The notes under the pieces are model-generated. The model saw nothing but the letters and a program-made list of their open reading frames with translations, had not been told where the DNA came from and ran no database searches. A stretch of DNA of 64,000 nucleotides, taken from assembly GCF_003171515.1 (NCBI RefSeq), contig NC_089399.1:1178001-1242000 (forward strand). The letters are read 5' to 3'. The position numbers and the translations under genes are program-made. The DNA is from Pyrenophora tritici-repentis. Taxonomy: Eukaryota; Ascomycota; Dothideomycetes; Pleosporales; Pleosporaceae. Below are positions 46,187-58,146 of this stretch, piece by piece (position 1 is the stretch's first letter; each line of letters opens with the position of its first letter).

Positions 46187-48045
46187 ATGGCGGGTGGCAA
46201 TAACAAAGACGGGAAGAAGAAGAGAGTGCTCGTTGTTGGAGCTGGGGCAGCAGGTACGATGAATCGAATCTGCTGAGATGTGGGGTTGCTTACGAGATGC
46301 AGGAATGTCATGTGCTCACCATCTTTCTGAACACCCGGACAAATTTGATGTTACTCTCATCGATGCAGTAGATTACTGCGGAGGCCAAGCTTTTTCTATT
46401 GGACTCGACAAGGAACGGCATGGAGCAGAGTGGCTCAACCAAGGTGTGCAAGGTGGAAGTTACATCTTCCACCATACCATGACTATGTTTGCGCGACAGG
46501 GCCACCACGCGGATCCCGTTAATCTCCAAGTATCTTTTGGGAAAGACGACATCTTTTGGACAAATGTATTCCCAACCGAACTTCTCGCACGGCATCAGAA
46601 AGAAATTAGGCGGTTCAACACCATGCTCAAGATAGTGCGGTGGTTCGAGCTCTTTTTCGCATTGATACCGATCAAGATCCTCTTCAAGATGTTTTTCTTT
46701 TCCGAGGAATTCACCAATACTGTCGCCATGCCCATGATAGCGCTTTTCCTCGGCACAGGCAACGAAACGCCCAATGTACCCAGTATCATTCTCGAGAGGC
46801 TTTGTACGAGCCCTACGTATGGCATGTGGTATCCGGCAGATAAGCACAGCGTTGTTAGCAATCTGCCGCCCATGGTCGTGTTTCCAAAGTTTAGCGAGTT
46901 CTACGAGCGCTGGAGGCAGGATCTACTCAAGAGAGGTGTGACTGTTAGACTTTCAACGGAAATCACGAGAGTGGTGAAGCGGGATCAGACTGGTGTCACT
47001 GTTCGATTGATCAAGCGCACGCTCAAGCCCGATGCGCATAATCCCAATAGCGTCCACGTTCCCTACGATAACGAGCACAATGCCGATTCTGATGCTGAAG
47101 AGAAAGAAGAGCACTACGACGAGTTGATCCTTTGCGTACTGCAAGTAAACCCACAATGATATCGCTATTCGTGAGCTGACCCCTGACAGTGCCGACACCG
47201 CAAAACGCATCCTAGCACCCACAGCCTCTTTCCGCGAAAAGCAAGTCCTCGGCTCCGCCAAGTTTTCCGACGATATCACCGTCACGCACTGGGACACGGC
47301 CTACATGGAAAAACACTACGAAAACTTCTACGACCCCGCCAAAGCCGTCTCTTCGCTATCTTCCGTCTCGCAAACCTCGCGCAACGATTTCGCAGAGAAG
47401 AACTTCAAGCCAATGTACTACATCAAAATGTACCCACAGGACCTGTCTAAACTCGAAATGTGTTTCGACTGCACCAACTACCAGTCCCAGTTCCCACCTG
47501 ATGTTCCCTTTGACAAGCATGTGTTCCAAACGATTTATCTCAACAAGGAAAGAGATGGCCATCTGTGGAGTATCGATGAGATTGACAAAGACAAAATCAT
47601 CAGAAAAGACTGGTGGCACCAGCTTTGCCACTCTTGGACACATTACCTCTTTGTAGTCCCCTGGATGTGGGCGCTACAAGGACGCAAACATACACGCTTC
47701 GCAGCGGCATGGACGCTGATAAATGCGCATGAAGTCGCGGTTATGAGCGGTATTGCTGCTGCCGTTGACTTGGGTGCGGATTATCCCGAGGACTTGGAAC
47801 GTGACAAGTTTGCGTTCTTGAGCTTTAGGCTGTACTACTTGCTTGCATATGGGAAATGGTATCGCAGAAGAGCGACGAAGAAGAACAAGGAGGGGCCGGG
47901 AAGTGAGTGGGCGAGTGGGCTGTATGGGAGTGTATATAGAGGACCAGGAGTTAGTGAGGTGGAGAGAAGGCAGTGGAGAGAGGAGAACGATGTGCAGGGA
48001 GAGCCGGTAAAGATGGCCTTCCCTACTGATGCAGGTACTAGATAA
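46187..48045 (+). CDS. FAD/NAD(P)-binding oxidoreductase (amine oxidase-like)
   Basis: Exons 46187-46253, 46303-47140 and 47190-48045 give 586 residues. The N-terminal dinucleotide-binding motif VLVVGAGAAGMSCAHHL, split by intron 1, and the following acidic strand end (VTLIDAVDYCGGQAFS) identify a flavin-containing amine-oxidase or NAD(P)-binding protein. A hydrophobic patch (LFFALIPIKILFKMFFFS) around residues 125-145 suggests membrane contact. Near the C-terminus, AAWTLINAHEVAVMSGIAAA resembles the FAD-binding GA.S/GxxAA end of these enzymes. The substrate is unknown; a desaturase-, isomerase- or amine-oxidase-like reaction is possible. Intron 2 begins GCAAGT (47141-47189). Two alternative GT donors nearby break the frame. 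The gene follows a transcription factor on the same strand. Confidence 0.82.
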
Positions 48046-48584
48046 CATGGTAGGTAGGAAAATGGGTGTTGGCAGTGGATGAGGACTTGATGATGATCTT
48101 TGCCATTCGGAGGAACAATATATTAATCTACCTTTTAATCGCTGTTGTTATATGTTATCAAGCGTTCAGTGTTGTAAAAGTAATGTTAACGTCTTTGTGG
48201 TTGGAAAAAGTTCACGTCAGAAGATTTTGAAATTGGAGCTAGTTGTTTCTAGGAACCATGGAAATCAAGAATCCAAACCCAGATCTCTCGCTTGGTATTG
48301 TATCCAGTCATTACCTTGAAATAATCTCATATTAACACTGGTATCCGAGAACTGAACCGCAGTCAAGCGATAGGATAGAGATGTCCAGTTGGGAAAATGA
48401 ACAAATCTCATGGTTCGCTCCTGTATTCCTGCTCCTACAAACCACACTACACCCAAATACACTAGCATAATTCCTTGCTCTGTATTATGTATATTTCAAC
48501 GCATATACTACAAAGTTCTCGAAAAGCAGCTTCTTGCATTCACTCATTTTTACATTCTCAAATCCAAAACCCAAAGCAACCACC
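48046..48584. other. intergenic region
   Basis: About 540 A/T-rich bases between two plus-strand genes. No feature was seen beyond likely UTR and promoter. Confidence 0.45.
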
Positions 48585-49169
48585 ATGCCAGCCAACATGC
48601 ACATGTCTCCTTCCACTTCTGCAGAGATATCTTACCATATCTTGCATATACATCAAGCATCCGGGCAAGAAGACACGGAAAGTTTTTCAGAAACAACCAC
48701 CGAGGAGACTACAGGGGCTCCTGCAATCCCGCAGCAGCAGCCCGAACAGCACCCAGGCGACTCCGCTTCCCCCTCGCAAACCCAAACCCGCTCCCCAGCC
48801 ACATCACAGGCAACTACCACCACCACCCTCAATAGACACGCCTTCTTCGTTAGACACAGATGGTGCCTCCTAAGCTACATCCACCAGCAAGCGGTTATGC
48901 AGCAAAACCGTGAGTTCGAAAGAGTGCAAGGAATCTGTCACTGGTACCAAGACATATTTGGACTAAGTCGGCCGCAAGCGGAGGCTGGGTGGGATTCAAG
49001 GGAGGCATGGGACAGGTATCATAGTGTGCCTGCTGAGCGGTGTCGGTATCCGCAGGGGGTGAATTCGGGACAGAAGTTGATAAGGAAGGAGGGTGAGGAG
49101 GGGCTGGAATTGCCGGTTCTGATAGTGGCTCAGCAAGTATACATTGGTGTATCATATCCTTCTCAATAG
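48585..49169 (+). CDS. hypothetical protein, 194 residues
   Basis: A single exon. The ATG at 48585 sits in a good fungal context (ACCACCATGCC), while the frame further upstream starts only with TTG. The first 90 residues are Ser/Thr/Gln/Pro-rich (TTTEETTGAPAIPQQQPEQ) and probably disordered. The second half looks folded, with many aromatic residues (HRWCLLSYIHQQAVMQQN, GICHWYQDIFGLSRP, WDRYHSVPAERCRYP). No known domain, signal peptide or membrane segment was recognised. It is a candidate lineage-specific gene. Confidence 0.5.
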   Translation: MPANMHMSPSTSAEISYHILHIHQASGQEDTESFSETTTEETTGAPAIPQQQPEQHPGDSASPSQTQTRSPATSQATTTTTLNRHAFFVRHRWCLLSYIHQQAVMQQNREFERVQGICHWYQDIFGLSRPQAEAGWDSREAWDRYHSVPAERCRYPQGVNSGQKLIRKEGEEGLELPVLIVAQQVYIGVSYPSQ

Positions 49170-49496
49170 CAATAAATAAACTACGAAATCTTCAAACATG
49201 GGGTTGCGGTGCGAAACCGTGAAGATTTGAGCATTACAAGTAGACTAAAAACAATAATGACATAGACTTAGCGAAGGAAATGGGTATATTCAATCAGCGG
49301 TCTAGACAACGCAGAAAAGTCCAATGCGAATGTAATGCGTGAACGTAGCTAAATGATGCACAAGAAGGGAACGCGCAGCACGCAAAACAACGCCTAGATG
49401 AACCCTCCTTCTGAAATGGAATAGACAACATGAGACCGCTGGCCAACGTCACTATGTACTTGTTATAAAACTGCAACACGATACAACGTCAGCGCG
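49170..49496. other. convergent intergenic region
   Basis: About 330 bases between the hypothetical gene (+) and the GPC1-like gene (-), so 3' flanks only. Nothing else was seen. Confidence 0.5.
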
Positions 49497-51163
49497 CTAC
49501 TTTCTCTCTCTTGTAGTATTGTCCACAGGCTTCACACTGGTGCTGCCCTCAAGTGGAGGGATGTAACCTAATTGCTTCTCTGCTCCATCTGCTCCGTCAC
49601 CCATTGGTGTGAAGGGGGTGAAGGCGCCTTCTGGTGAGGCCTGCCACTTTGCCATGTCCTTCTTCAACTGTTCCAACTCTTTCTGGAAGCGATTGCCAAA
49701 GACGTCAATGTAGTAGGTGGCACCGTTGTAAACACTCCAGATGAAGACGATGGTAAGGAATAGACCGCTAGGCCAGCGGTACCAAAACCAAACAGGGCAG
49801 GGAAGCATGGTGAGAACAGCATAACTGTACTGGATGAACATAAAGGCGGGCTCTTGAAGGAAGTCGGGAAGCGCGAGGACAATTTTGCCGATCCAGGTTT
49901 TGGCATACGACTTTCGCAGCCAAGTGAAGCTGGTAGGTCGACCCGCGGCGATCTGTTCGCGGCGGCGCACCGTAATGAGGAAGTGATAGCTCAGTTGCCA
50001 GAAGGCATACGGACAGGTCGCCCATAACATCATCTGTGGAAGGCTATAGTGGTGGGGAGAAGTCGGGTCGGAATGACGAATGTTGTAGATGGCGGGATAG
50101 TGTTCTTGTTGATATTCTGGGGATAGCAAGTGGACGAGGCAGTGTAGCGTTACGCAGGGCATCATGTGGATGAACAGACTAGGCAGGTTAGTATGTGGTC
50201 GAATGCGTGGGTGTGTAAATGTTACCTGACCACCTTGTCCATGCTGTGGAAGACGAGCGAGTTCCGCCACATGACAATGGCGATGGCGTTGTTACCCATA
50301 CAGAGGCAATATGTCGCGATGAACAGGCGTTTAGACTGAGGAAAGATGTAGATGCTCATAACCATGAGGATATTGACAAAGTAGCATAGATCGGCCAGGA
50401 AGTAGTGGTAGCCCTTCTTGTGGTAGGTGATGAAGCGGATCGGCATAAAGTAGAGCAGCTGGGCAGTATACCAGTGGGGGAACCAGTCTGGATGGCAGCC
50501 AACCAAGTAGCCCGAGACGAAGATGTTCATAACAGCGGCGATGAAGGAGGCCTTTTCGCGCGCCGTCACTGTTAGTGATTCCTTCCAGCGTCTGTTCAGA
50601 CGGTCCACAGAATGGAGCATGCGCTTCTTGTATTTATCGAGCTGCTCTGCTTCCGTGGGCACTCTGCGGCGCCACTCCTCGACTACACGGTCCCTAGTTA
50701 TGCCCCGGTTCTTCGCTTGGTTCTTAATCTTCTCCGTCTGCGAGGCGATGGAGTTCTGAATCTTCTCGATACGCTGCGAGAGAGCGAGGTTCTCGACAAA
50801 GTCAAACATGGTGAGCTTCTCGACAGGTGGGAAGAAGGCGGTATCCTCAAAGTCGGACTCATCTTGGTAGGAGCTGTTGGAGAAGGAGGCGGAGCGCGAG
50901 AGACCAGGCGTGGTGAGCGGTGGTTGTCCATCAGTGGACGAAGCAGTCGGTTCTTCGAGTAGGGAAGAGGCGGCATGTGGCGAGTTGCCAGGCACAGAGA
51001 GGCCAGAGACTCCCAGCTCCGGTTCCGACTTGGACTTGGGCACACCGCCCGCATCCTCGGGAGACGACATGGCCGTCACTTCTTCCTGGACGCTCTCGAG
51101 ACTAGACGGGGTTCGGCGATGGAGGGGTCGCTTCAGACGCGGAGGAGATGTCGGGGCTGTCAT
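49497..51163 (-). CDS. gpc1: glycerophosphocholine acyltransferase, GPC1-like (DUF2838)
   Basis: Exons 51163-50226 and 50178-49497 give 539 residues. Gpc1 transfers an acyl group from acyl-CoA to glycerophosphocholine, making lysophosphatidylcholine for phosphatidylcholine remodelling at the ER. The N-terminal 180 residues are Ser/Pro-rich and cytosolic, ending in a helical region (LALSQRIEKIQNSIASQ). From about residue 225 come about eight membrane helices (FIAAVMNIFVSGYLVG, LADLCYFVNILMVMSIYIF, LFIATYCLCMGNNAIAIVMW). The family motifs NSLVFHSMDKVVSLFIHMMP and YLWSVYNGATYYIDVFG-like text (here FIWSVYNGATYYIDVFG) are present. The splice (GTAACA..TAG) falls inside KVVS/LFIH and keeps frame. 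It is divergent from SMC1, with 650 bp between starts. Confidence 0.9.
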
Positions 51164-51813
51164 GGCTATTAGCTGTTGAGGTTCAAAGTGGTGACTCTCG
51201 GTCCGTGTTGCATAGTCGAGGGAGGCAGCGGAATAAAGGGCAAGTGCGTACCGTGGTAGTAAACAGCTTAGACAGGCTTCAGTCAGACTTTACGTTCTCA
51301 TGACAAGTCTAAGAGACAAGTGTTATGCAGGGTTCTGGGTGGTGTAGCCGCAAACGTCTCCAAAAGTCGTCGGTGAAAGCACGCTGCTTGATGAACGGTG
51401 ATGATTGGCTTCACCACGTCATCGGCAACCCCAGTAAAGAGATAAAGCTGAGAAGTGTCACGAGGGCAGACAGTTTCTGTGTAAGAGGGTTGATAACGAG
51501 AGCGTGATAAGATGTCGAGTCGTTTGGATATGAGATTGTCTTATTTGCATAGACTGTATGCAGAGTACTAAGAAGATACACAGCAAGCATACGCACAGCG
51601 CTAGGGTTTCGTCATGGCGGGCCCAGCTGGGCGGTGGGCATGCATCGATACATGGCACTAACTACGGCGGGCGTTTGTTCCGCCTGGCGACGCGAACGCG
51701 CTTCACCGTGACCACGACCAACCCACCCCCGCGACAAGCTTCCCTGCGCAACCACACCTGGGCCATTCACAGCGCAATCGCCATTTAAGGTGTCGCGCAA
51801 CGCAACCGCAATC
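51164..51813. other. divergent promoter region
   Basis: About 650 bases between GPC1 (-) and SMC1 (+) starts, likely shared regulation space. Several 60-77 codon frames overlap on both strands and none is credible. A GCGCAACGCAACCGCAATC run precedes the SMC1 ATG. Confidence 0.5.
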
Positions 51814-54800
51814 ATGGGAAAGCTCGTGCGGCTGGAGATTTATAGTATGGCCTCTTTACGCGCAATTGCAGTCATTCGCTAACTCGAGCAGACTTCAAGT
51901 CTTATCGCGGCCGTCACACTCTTCTCTTTGGTGACTCATACTTCACCTCCATCATCGGTCCCAATGGCTCTGGCAAGTCGAACAGTATGGACGCCATCTC
52001 CTTTGTCCTGGGAGTCCGATCGTCCCACCTGCGATCTGAGAAGTTGAAGGACATGGTCTACCGTGGCAGGATCATCCAGGAAGCGAGAGTCAATGCCGAT
52101 GGCACTGTGACCGAAGCTGACGGCGATGCAAATGGCGACGCAAACGGGCATGCGAATGGCGACGCAGCAGAAAACGGCGAGCCCCAGCCCAGTGGCCCAC
52201 GCAACGACCCTCAGAACGCATGGGTCAAGGCAGTCTTCGAGGACGACGCAGAGCAAGAGCACGAGTGGCAGCGGGCCATCACCAGCTCCGGTTCGAGCGA
52301 GTACCGCATCAACAACCGCGTCGTGACACAGAAGCAGTACGGCGAGGCCCTTGAAGAGCACAGCATCCTGGTAAAAGCGAGGAATTTCCTCGTCTTCCAG
52401 GGTGACGTTGAGAAGCTTGCTACAACCGCACCGGAGCAGCTCACATTACAAGTCGAGCGCATCTCTGGTAGCTTGGAGCAAAAGGCCGAGTACGACCGCC
52501 TCAAGGAGGAATCTGAGGCTGCGACCGAGGACAATGCCAAGCACCTCCACGAGCGTCGTGGTATTAACGGAGAGCTCAAGACGTACCAGGACCAAAAGGC
52601 CGAAGCCGACGAGTACGAGAAGAAGCTCGCCGAGCGAGATGACGCTGTCGTTACCAAGAACCTGTGGAAACTCTACCTATACCAACAGGTCATGGAAAAG
52701 GCACGCAACAAGATTGCCAGCCACCAAGAAGAGCTCAAGGAGCACAAGCGCAGCGTCGAAAAGTACCACCAGCGACACGATGCGGAAAGGCAGGCCGAGG
52801 CCAAGATTAGGCGCGATCTCACCAAGACCGACCGCAATACCAAAGCAAAGGAGAAGGAGATAGAGGATGCGTCAAACGAGCTTGCGCCAATCGAAGAAAA
52901 AATTCGCCTCTCCAACGAGACTCGCCGAAAGTACGAGAGCAAACTGGAGGAACTCCGGAAGAAGCGAGACAACGAGAAGAAGGCGGTCGAGAAATGCCAG
53001 AAGGACCTTGATTTGGTACAAAAGGCCGAGAAAAAGTGGGAGGATGACTTCAAAGCAGCCGCTCAAAGACAAGGTCGTGAGCTGTCGGAGCAGGACCTCC
53101 AGGAATACGGCCGTCTGCGCAGCGACGTCACCAAGCGAACCCACGGAGATCAGATGCAAATAGACAAACTCAAACGCGAAGTGGAAACAGACAGAGATCA
53201 CGTCAAAAACCTGCAACAGAGCGTCGACAGCCACGAGAAGGAGGTTGAGAAATTAAACGCAACCATCAGCCAGCTCGAGGAGCGCCAGCAGGCCTCCAAG
53301 ACCCAGGTCAAAGAACTTGAGACTGCGAGAGCCGCTAAACAACAGGAGCTTGACAGATTACGATCTGACCGCAAGCAAATCGAGATGCAATACTACGAGA
53401 AGAATCAGTTATTACAGGAGGTTCTGAAGCAACTTAGCATTGTCGAAGGCAGTCGTCGCGAGTCAAGAAAGCAGCAAGAAGCTCGTAGAACCATCGATCG
53501 CCTCAAGACTCGTTTTGGATCGGAAAAGGTACATGGAAGGTACAAGGATCTAATCACCCCCAAGATGCAAAAGTACCGCAAGGCCATAGGCCGAGTCCTT
53601 GGACATCAGATGGATACCGTCATTGTTGACACGGAAGCCACCGCCAAATCATGCATCGACTATCTCAAAGCAGAGCGCATCGGTGTCATGTCTTTTAACC
53701 CGCTCGACTCAATACAGATTCAAGCCGTTGATCCGCAATTGAAGGGCATGCATGAGGGCATGCGTCTCGCCATAGACTGCATCAACTACGAACCGAAGCA
53801 TGAACGTGCCATGACAGCGGCGTGCGGCAATACTATGATCTGTAATACAGAAAAGCTTGCCAAGGAGCTGCGATATGTGAGGCGAGTTGAGGTCAAGGCA
53901 GTCACCCTGGACGGTCGTGTTATCGGCAAGGGTGGTACACAAACAGGTGGTGAGCTGGATCGGGATGATGATTCGAGCGAGCAACAATGGGATGAGCGGT
54001 CCTACCAAACATTACTAGACAAGAAGAATCGATACGAAGAGGAGCTTCGTGCGCTTCCCAAGCAGGATCGGCAGTACACCCAGGAACAAGCTCTCGAAGT
54101 CGAGCTTTTGGATCTTCAGGAGCAAATAGCTCGCACGAAAGATGAATCCAGGGCACTTGGCCGCAACATCGAGAGCGTTAAAAAGGAGCTGGCACACCAC
54201 AAGAACGAACTAAAGGGAGTTCGTCCCAACTACGAGAAGCAAGCGCAAAGACTGCAAGATCGCGAAGACGAACTCAAGAGCTACCAAGACAGAGTGAACC
54301 AGGTCAATGACCAAGTCTTCTCCGCCTTCTGCCAACGGCTGGGCTACGAGTCTATTCGCGACTATGAAGCTCAGCAAGGTACTGTCCAACATGAAGCTGC
54401 CGAGAAGCGCCTTGAATTCAGCAAACAACGCAGCAGGCTCCAGTATCTGATGAAGCAAGTCGACTCATCACTTAGAGGTGTTGAGGAACGTCTCAAGCAA
54501 GCAGAAGAGGAAATCAAGCGCAAAGCGGACGACATTAGCGAGCTGGAAGCCAAGCAAGAAGAGTTACAAAGCGCCAGGGATGTCCTCCAGGCCGAGCTTG
54601 AGACACTGCAGGAAAAGCGAAAGGCTTTGGAGCAGAAACTCGCTGAACGAGTCACAGCTGTAAAGGAAGCACGACGAACTCTAGATCACCGAAACGAAAA
54701 GGTCAAGAACGTGCTCAAGGAAGTTGATGAAGAAGAGGCCAAGATCAAGTCAAGTGCGACGAACCGATACAACGTGCTCAAGGAGTGCCGAGTGAACGAA

Positions 54801-55853
54801 ATCAAGATACCGCTTACGTCAGACTCGAAGCCACTGACTTCCTTGCCAATGACCGATATGCCACGACCAGATGTAGATGCCATGGACGTCGATGAGGACC
54901 CCGATTCGACCCAAATCCAGGCCGTAGAGGTTGACGACTACGGCATCGAGGTTGACTTTGAGGAGCTGGACGATGAATTGAAGACGGAGATTGTTGAGAT
55001 CCTTGAGAATGTATGTATACCCCATCTATCACTATGTTGAACTCCACTAATGTCTTTCAGGAGGATGACAGCGATGAGCGCGTTCGGTCACAAGCCGGAA
55101 CCCTTCTCAAAGCCGCCGAATCCAAACTGACCGACATCATCACCAACCTTGAAACCGATATCAACAAAGCAGCGCCCAACATGCGAGCTGCTGAACGTCT
55201 CGCCGCAACAGAAACACGTCTAAAAGCTATTGATGAAGCATTTGCCGAGACTAAGAAGCGCGCGGCGGCAGCAAAGAAAGCTTTTGAGGAAGTCAAAACC
55301 CGACGTTATGATCTCTTTATGAAAGCGTTCAACCACATCTCCGAAAACATCGGTGGTACGTACAAAGACCTGACCAAGTCACCAGAGTTTCCATTGGGTG
55401 GACAGGCGTATCTGGATATGGAGGACAGCACGGAACCGTATCTTGCTGGTCTCAAGTACCACGCTATGCCACCACTAAAGCGTTTCCGTGACATGGAACA
55501 TCTGTCCGGTGGTGAGAAGACCATTGCTGCGTTGGCTCTGCTTTTCGCAATCCATAGCTACCAGCCTTCACCTTTCTTCGTTCTCGACGAAGTCGATGCG
55601 GCACTGGACAACGTCAATGTTGGCCGTGTTGCGAAATACGTGCGCGAGCATGCTAGTCCGGGCATGCAGTTCATCGTCATTTCACTCAAGGCAGGCTTCT
55701 TCCAGGAGAGTGAGACGTTGGTTGGTGTGATGCGGGACCAGGGCCAAATGACGAGCAAATACCTCAGCCTGGATGTAAGTTGCCTCCACCCAAACATCCC
55801 TCACAGACCATGTGCTAACACCATAACAGTTGAGGAGATATCAGCCTGCCTAG
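51814..55853 (+). CDS. smc1: cohesin ATPase subunit SMC1
   Basis: Exons 51814-51844, 51892-55010, 55061-55774 and 55830-55853 give 1295 residues. SMC1 pairs with SMC3 and the kleisin to form the cohesin ring that holds sister chromatids. The N-terminal head has Walker A GPNGSGKSN (about residues 33-41). The long coiled coil is broken by a hinge (YRKAIGRVLGHQMDTVIVDT, VTLDGRVIGKGGTQTGGELD, about 540-670). The C-terminal head has the signature LSGGEKTIAALALL and Walker B FFVLDEVDAALDN. The last exon encodes only LRRYQPA, a usual SMC1-type end. A Gly/Asp/Ala/Asn-rich insert of 12-bp repeats interrupts the N-terminal head around residues 78-115. All introns are GT-AG. The 31-nt first exon splices to give IYNFKSYRG, as in other SMC1 proteins. 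Confidence 0.95.
52122..52169. repeat. 12-bp in-frame repeat in SMC1 (4 units)
   Basis: Four degenerate 12-base units coding GDAN, GDAN, GHAN and GDAA in the N-terminal head of SMC1. The frame is kept, so copy number could vary without destroying the protein. Confidence 0.75.
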
Positions 55854-56050
55854 TGCTATTCATGCGAACTTGTAAAGTTATCTCGACTGATGCCTGTTTC
55901 AAAGCATTGGGTTTATATAGTACTCCACTGCATCTTCATGTGTCGGGCGGTTTGCCGAATTCATACAGCCTAATATGCATAATATGACCTCGATGTATTC
56001 TGCACAAGTCCATAATAGACGCGTTCAAAACGCGATTTTTTGCAAAAGTT

Positions 56051-56112
56051 TATCAGTGACCTTCCTATCGCAGTCTGGCTCTATCAGTGGCTTTCCTATC
56101 GCAGCCTGGCTC
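56051..56112. repeat. 31-bp tandem duplication
   Basis: Two adjacent copies, 56051-56081 and 56082-56112, both starting TATCAGTG and ending CTGGCTC, with 3 or so mismatches. Confidence 0.85.
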
Positions 56113-56155
56113 CACATGCGGAGATAACGCTGTTTATAATAAGATTCCTAGACCT

Positions 56156-56235
56156 TTGTTGCCTAAGCCCGTCGTCGAAGTAACTTCTTTGGACAATTGT
56201 TGCCTAAGCACGTCGTCTAAGTAACTTCTTTGGAC
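56156..56235. repeat. 39-bp tandem duplication (period 41)
   Basis: Copies at 56156-56194 and 56197-56235, both starting TTGTTGCCTAAGC and ending CTTCTTTGGAC, differing at two positions. Confidence 0.85.
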
Positions 56236-56354
56236 GGTTGGGGGCCTGAGAAAAATGGCGGTTTAAAGCGCCCAACTACATCGTGGTGCATTCTCTTGTC
56301 CCTACAGATTGAAGGCTGTCAGATCTTGACGTTGCATGCCCGTGTGTTACCGCC

Positions 56355-58146
56355 ATGGCGCAGGACCAAGCTCCGAACGAGACATCGCCTCTGCTCCGCA
56401 AACCTCATGACGACCTGCAGGCAATCGCTACAGACAGTGGAATCACTACTGGAAACGAGAGTGCCAACATAGAAGATGGAGGAGATGTTGAGCGACAGAT
56501 CAGCCACAATGGGGATACGTTCAAACACCAGGGCATGCCCGAGCTCAAGAAACGGATGAAGTATATATTTCCCGCAATAGCGATCGGAGTATGCTATCCC
56601 AATAACTTATATATACCATGTAGTTTTTTACAACGAATCTAACAATGTATTTCAGGTTTTCCTATCATCGGCTGACCAAACCCTCGTGGTAACCACCTAT
56701 GGCACGATCGGAACCGACCTGCACGCCCTTTCGTCCACATCATGGATAGCAACAGGCTATTTCCTTACGCTGTCGGCGTTTCAGCCCCTCTACGGCAAGC
56801 TCTCGGATATCTTCGGGAGGAAACAATGCCTTCTTTCCGCGTATCTCATCTTCGGCATCGGCTCGATGGGGTGTGGGTTGGCAAGAAACATGAGCGAGTT
56901 GATTGCCGCGCGAGCCTTCGCAGGCATAGGCGGCGGAGGCATGAGTGTCGTCACTAGCGTATTGCTGAGTGACATTGTGGGATTAAGGGAGAGAGGGCAG
57001 TGGCAGGGCTATGTCAACATGATCTATGCTGTGGGTGCTTCTTGTGGGGCTCCATTGGGCGGCCTCCTCGCAGACTCCATCGGCTGGAGAGTAGCATTTC
57101 TCGCGCAGGGACCAATGTGTGCGTTGGCATTCACTGCCGTGGCATTGACACTCAACATGCCAAAGCAGGAGGACTCGCACTGGAAAGCGAAGATGAAGAA
57201 GATCGACTTCCTGGGAGCGATAATCCTTGCACTCGCGGTCTTAGGAATCCTCACAGGTCTCGATCGCGGCTCGAATATCTCCTGGAGCAACCCAGTCACC
57301 ATTGCCGGTCTTGCTACCACGCCCTTGTTCATCGTCTTTGTTCTCGTGGAGAAATACGTGGCAGCCAATCCTTTTGCACCAGGGCGGATCATCCTCAACA
57401 AAACACTCTTCGCATGCTATCTCTGCAACTTCTTCTCCTTTGGAGGTTGGCTTGCAGTCCTGTTCTTCATACCACTATACTGGCAAGTCATCGGCGATTA
57501 TGGCGCATCCCAGGCCGGGCTATTCCTGGTACCATCTATCATCTGCGGAGTTAGCGGCTCACTACTCGGTGGCGTTTACATGAAGCGTACAGCGAAATAC
57601 TACTGGATCACTGTCATTGCTTATACCAATCTGGTTGCTGGGCTTTCAATCATTCTGCTCTTTGCAGGCACGATAATGCAAAGCATACCTATCATGGTTA
57701 TGGGAACATGCATATGCGCTTTCCACAATGGCATAGGCGTAACAACCACACTTATTGGACTAATTGCAAATGCCTCACACGCCGACCAAGCAGTCGCAAC
57801 CGCTTGTTCCTACCTCTTTCGCTCACTTGGCTCCGTCTTTGGCGTCTCCATGTGTGCAACCGCTTTCAACCAAACACTGCGCAAGTCTCTGCAAAAAGCG
57901 CTCCAAGGCGACAAGAATGCCGCGGAGATTGCCGAACGTGTGAGAGCTGGCCTGGAATATTACAGAGGCCTTGATCCAGAGCTCAAGAGTATTGTAAGGG
58001 ATTGCTATGGCAAGGCTACTAGGGCGGCAATCGGTGTGGGGATTGTGCTAGTGGCAGGCAGTGCAATTTTTGCCTGGTTCATCAAGGAGAAGAGCTTGGA
58101 GGATAGGAAGATGCCAAGTGATGAAGCGGAGGAGGTTGGAGAGTGA
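56355..58146 (+). CDS. MFS transporter, vacuolar basic amino acid type (Vba/Fnx1-like)
   Basis: Exons 56355-56588 and 56656-58146 give 574 residues. The N-terminal 65 residues are cytosolic and carry an acidic dileucine-type signal (ETSPLLRK) of the kind that directs vacuolar sorting. The core has many membrane helices, the family motif A GKLSDIFGRK between helices 2 and 3, and APLGGLLADSIGWR near helix 5. It fits the DHA2/Vba family with about 14 helices. Closest known functions are vacuolar uptake of Lys, His and Arg, or drug export; I favour the former because of the sorting signal. The intron (GTATGC..TTCAG, 67 nt) falls at IGV/FLSSADQ, a common position. The substrate is not proven by the sequence. 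Confidence 0.87.

Larger units (their letters stand above)
55854..56354. other. intergenic region with two tandem duplications
   Basis: About 500 bases between SMC1 and the MFS transporter, both on the plus strand. It contains two unrelated two-copy tandem repeats (56051-56112 and 56156-56235). The rest is UTR and promoter. Confidence 0.5.
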
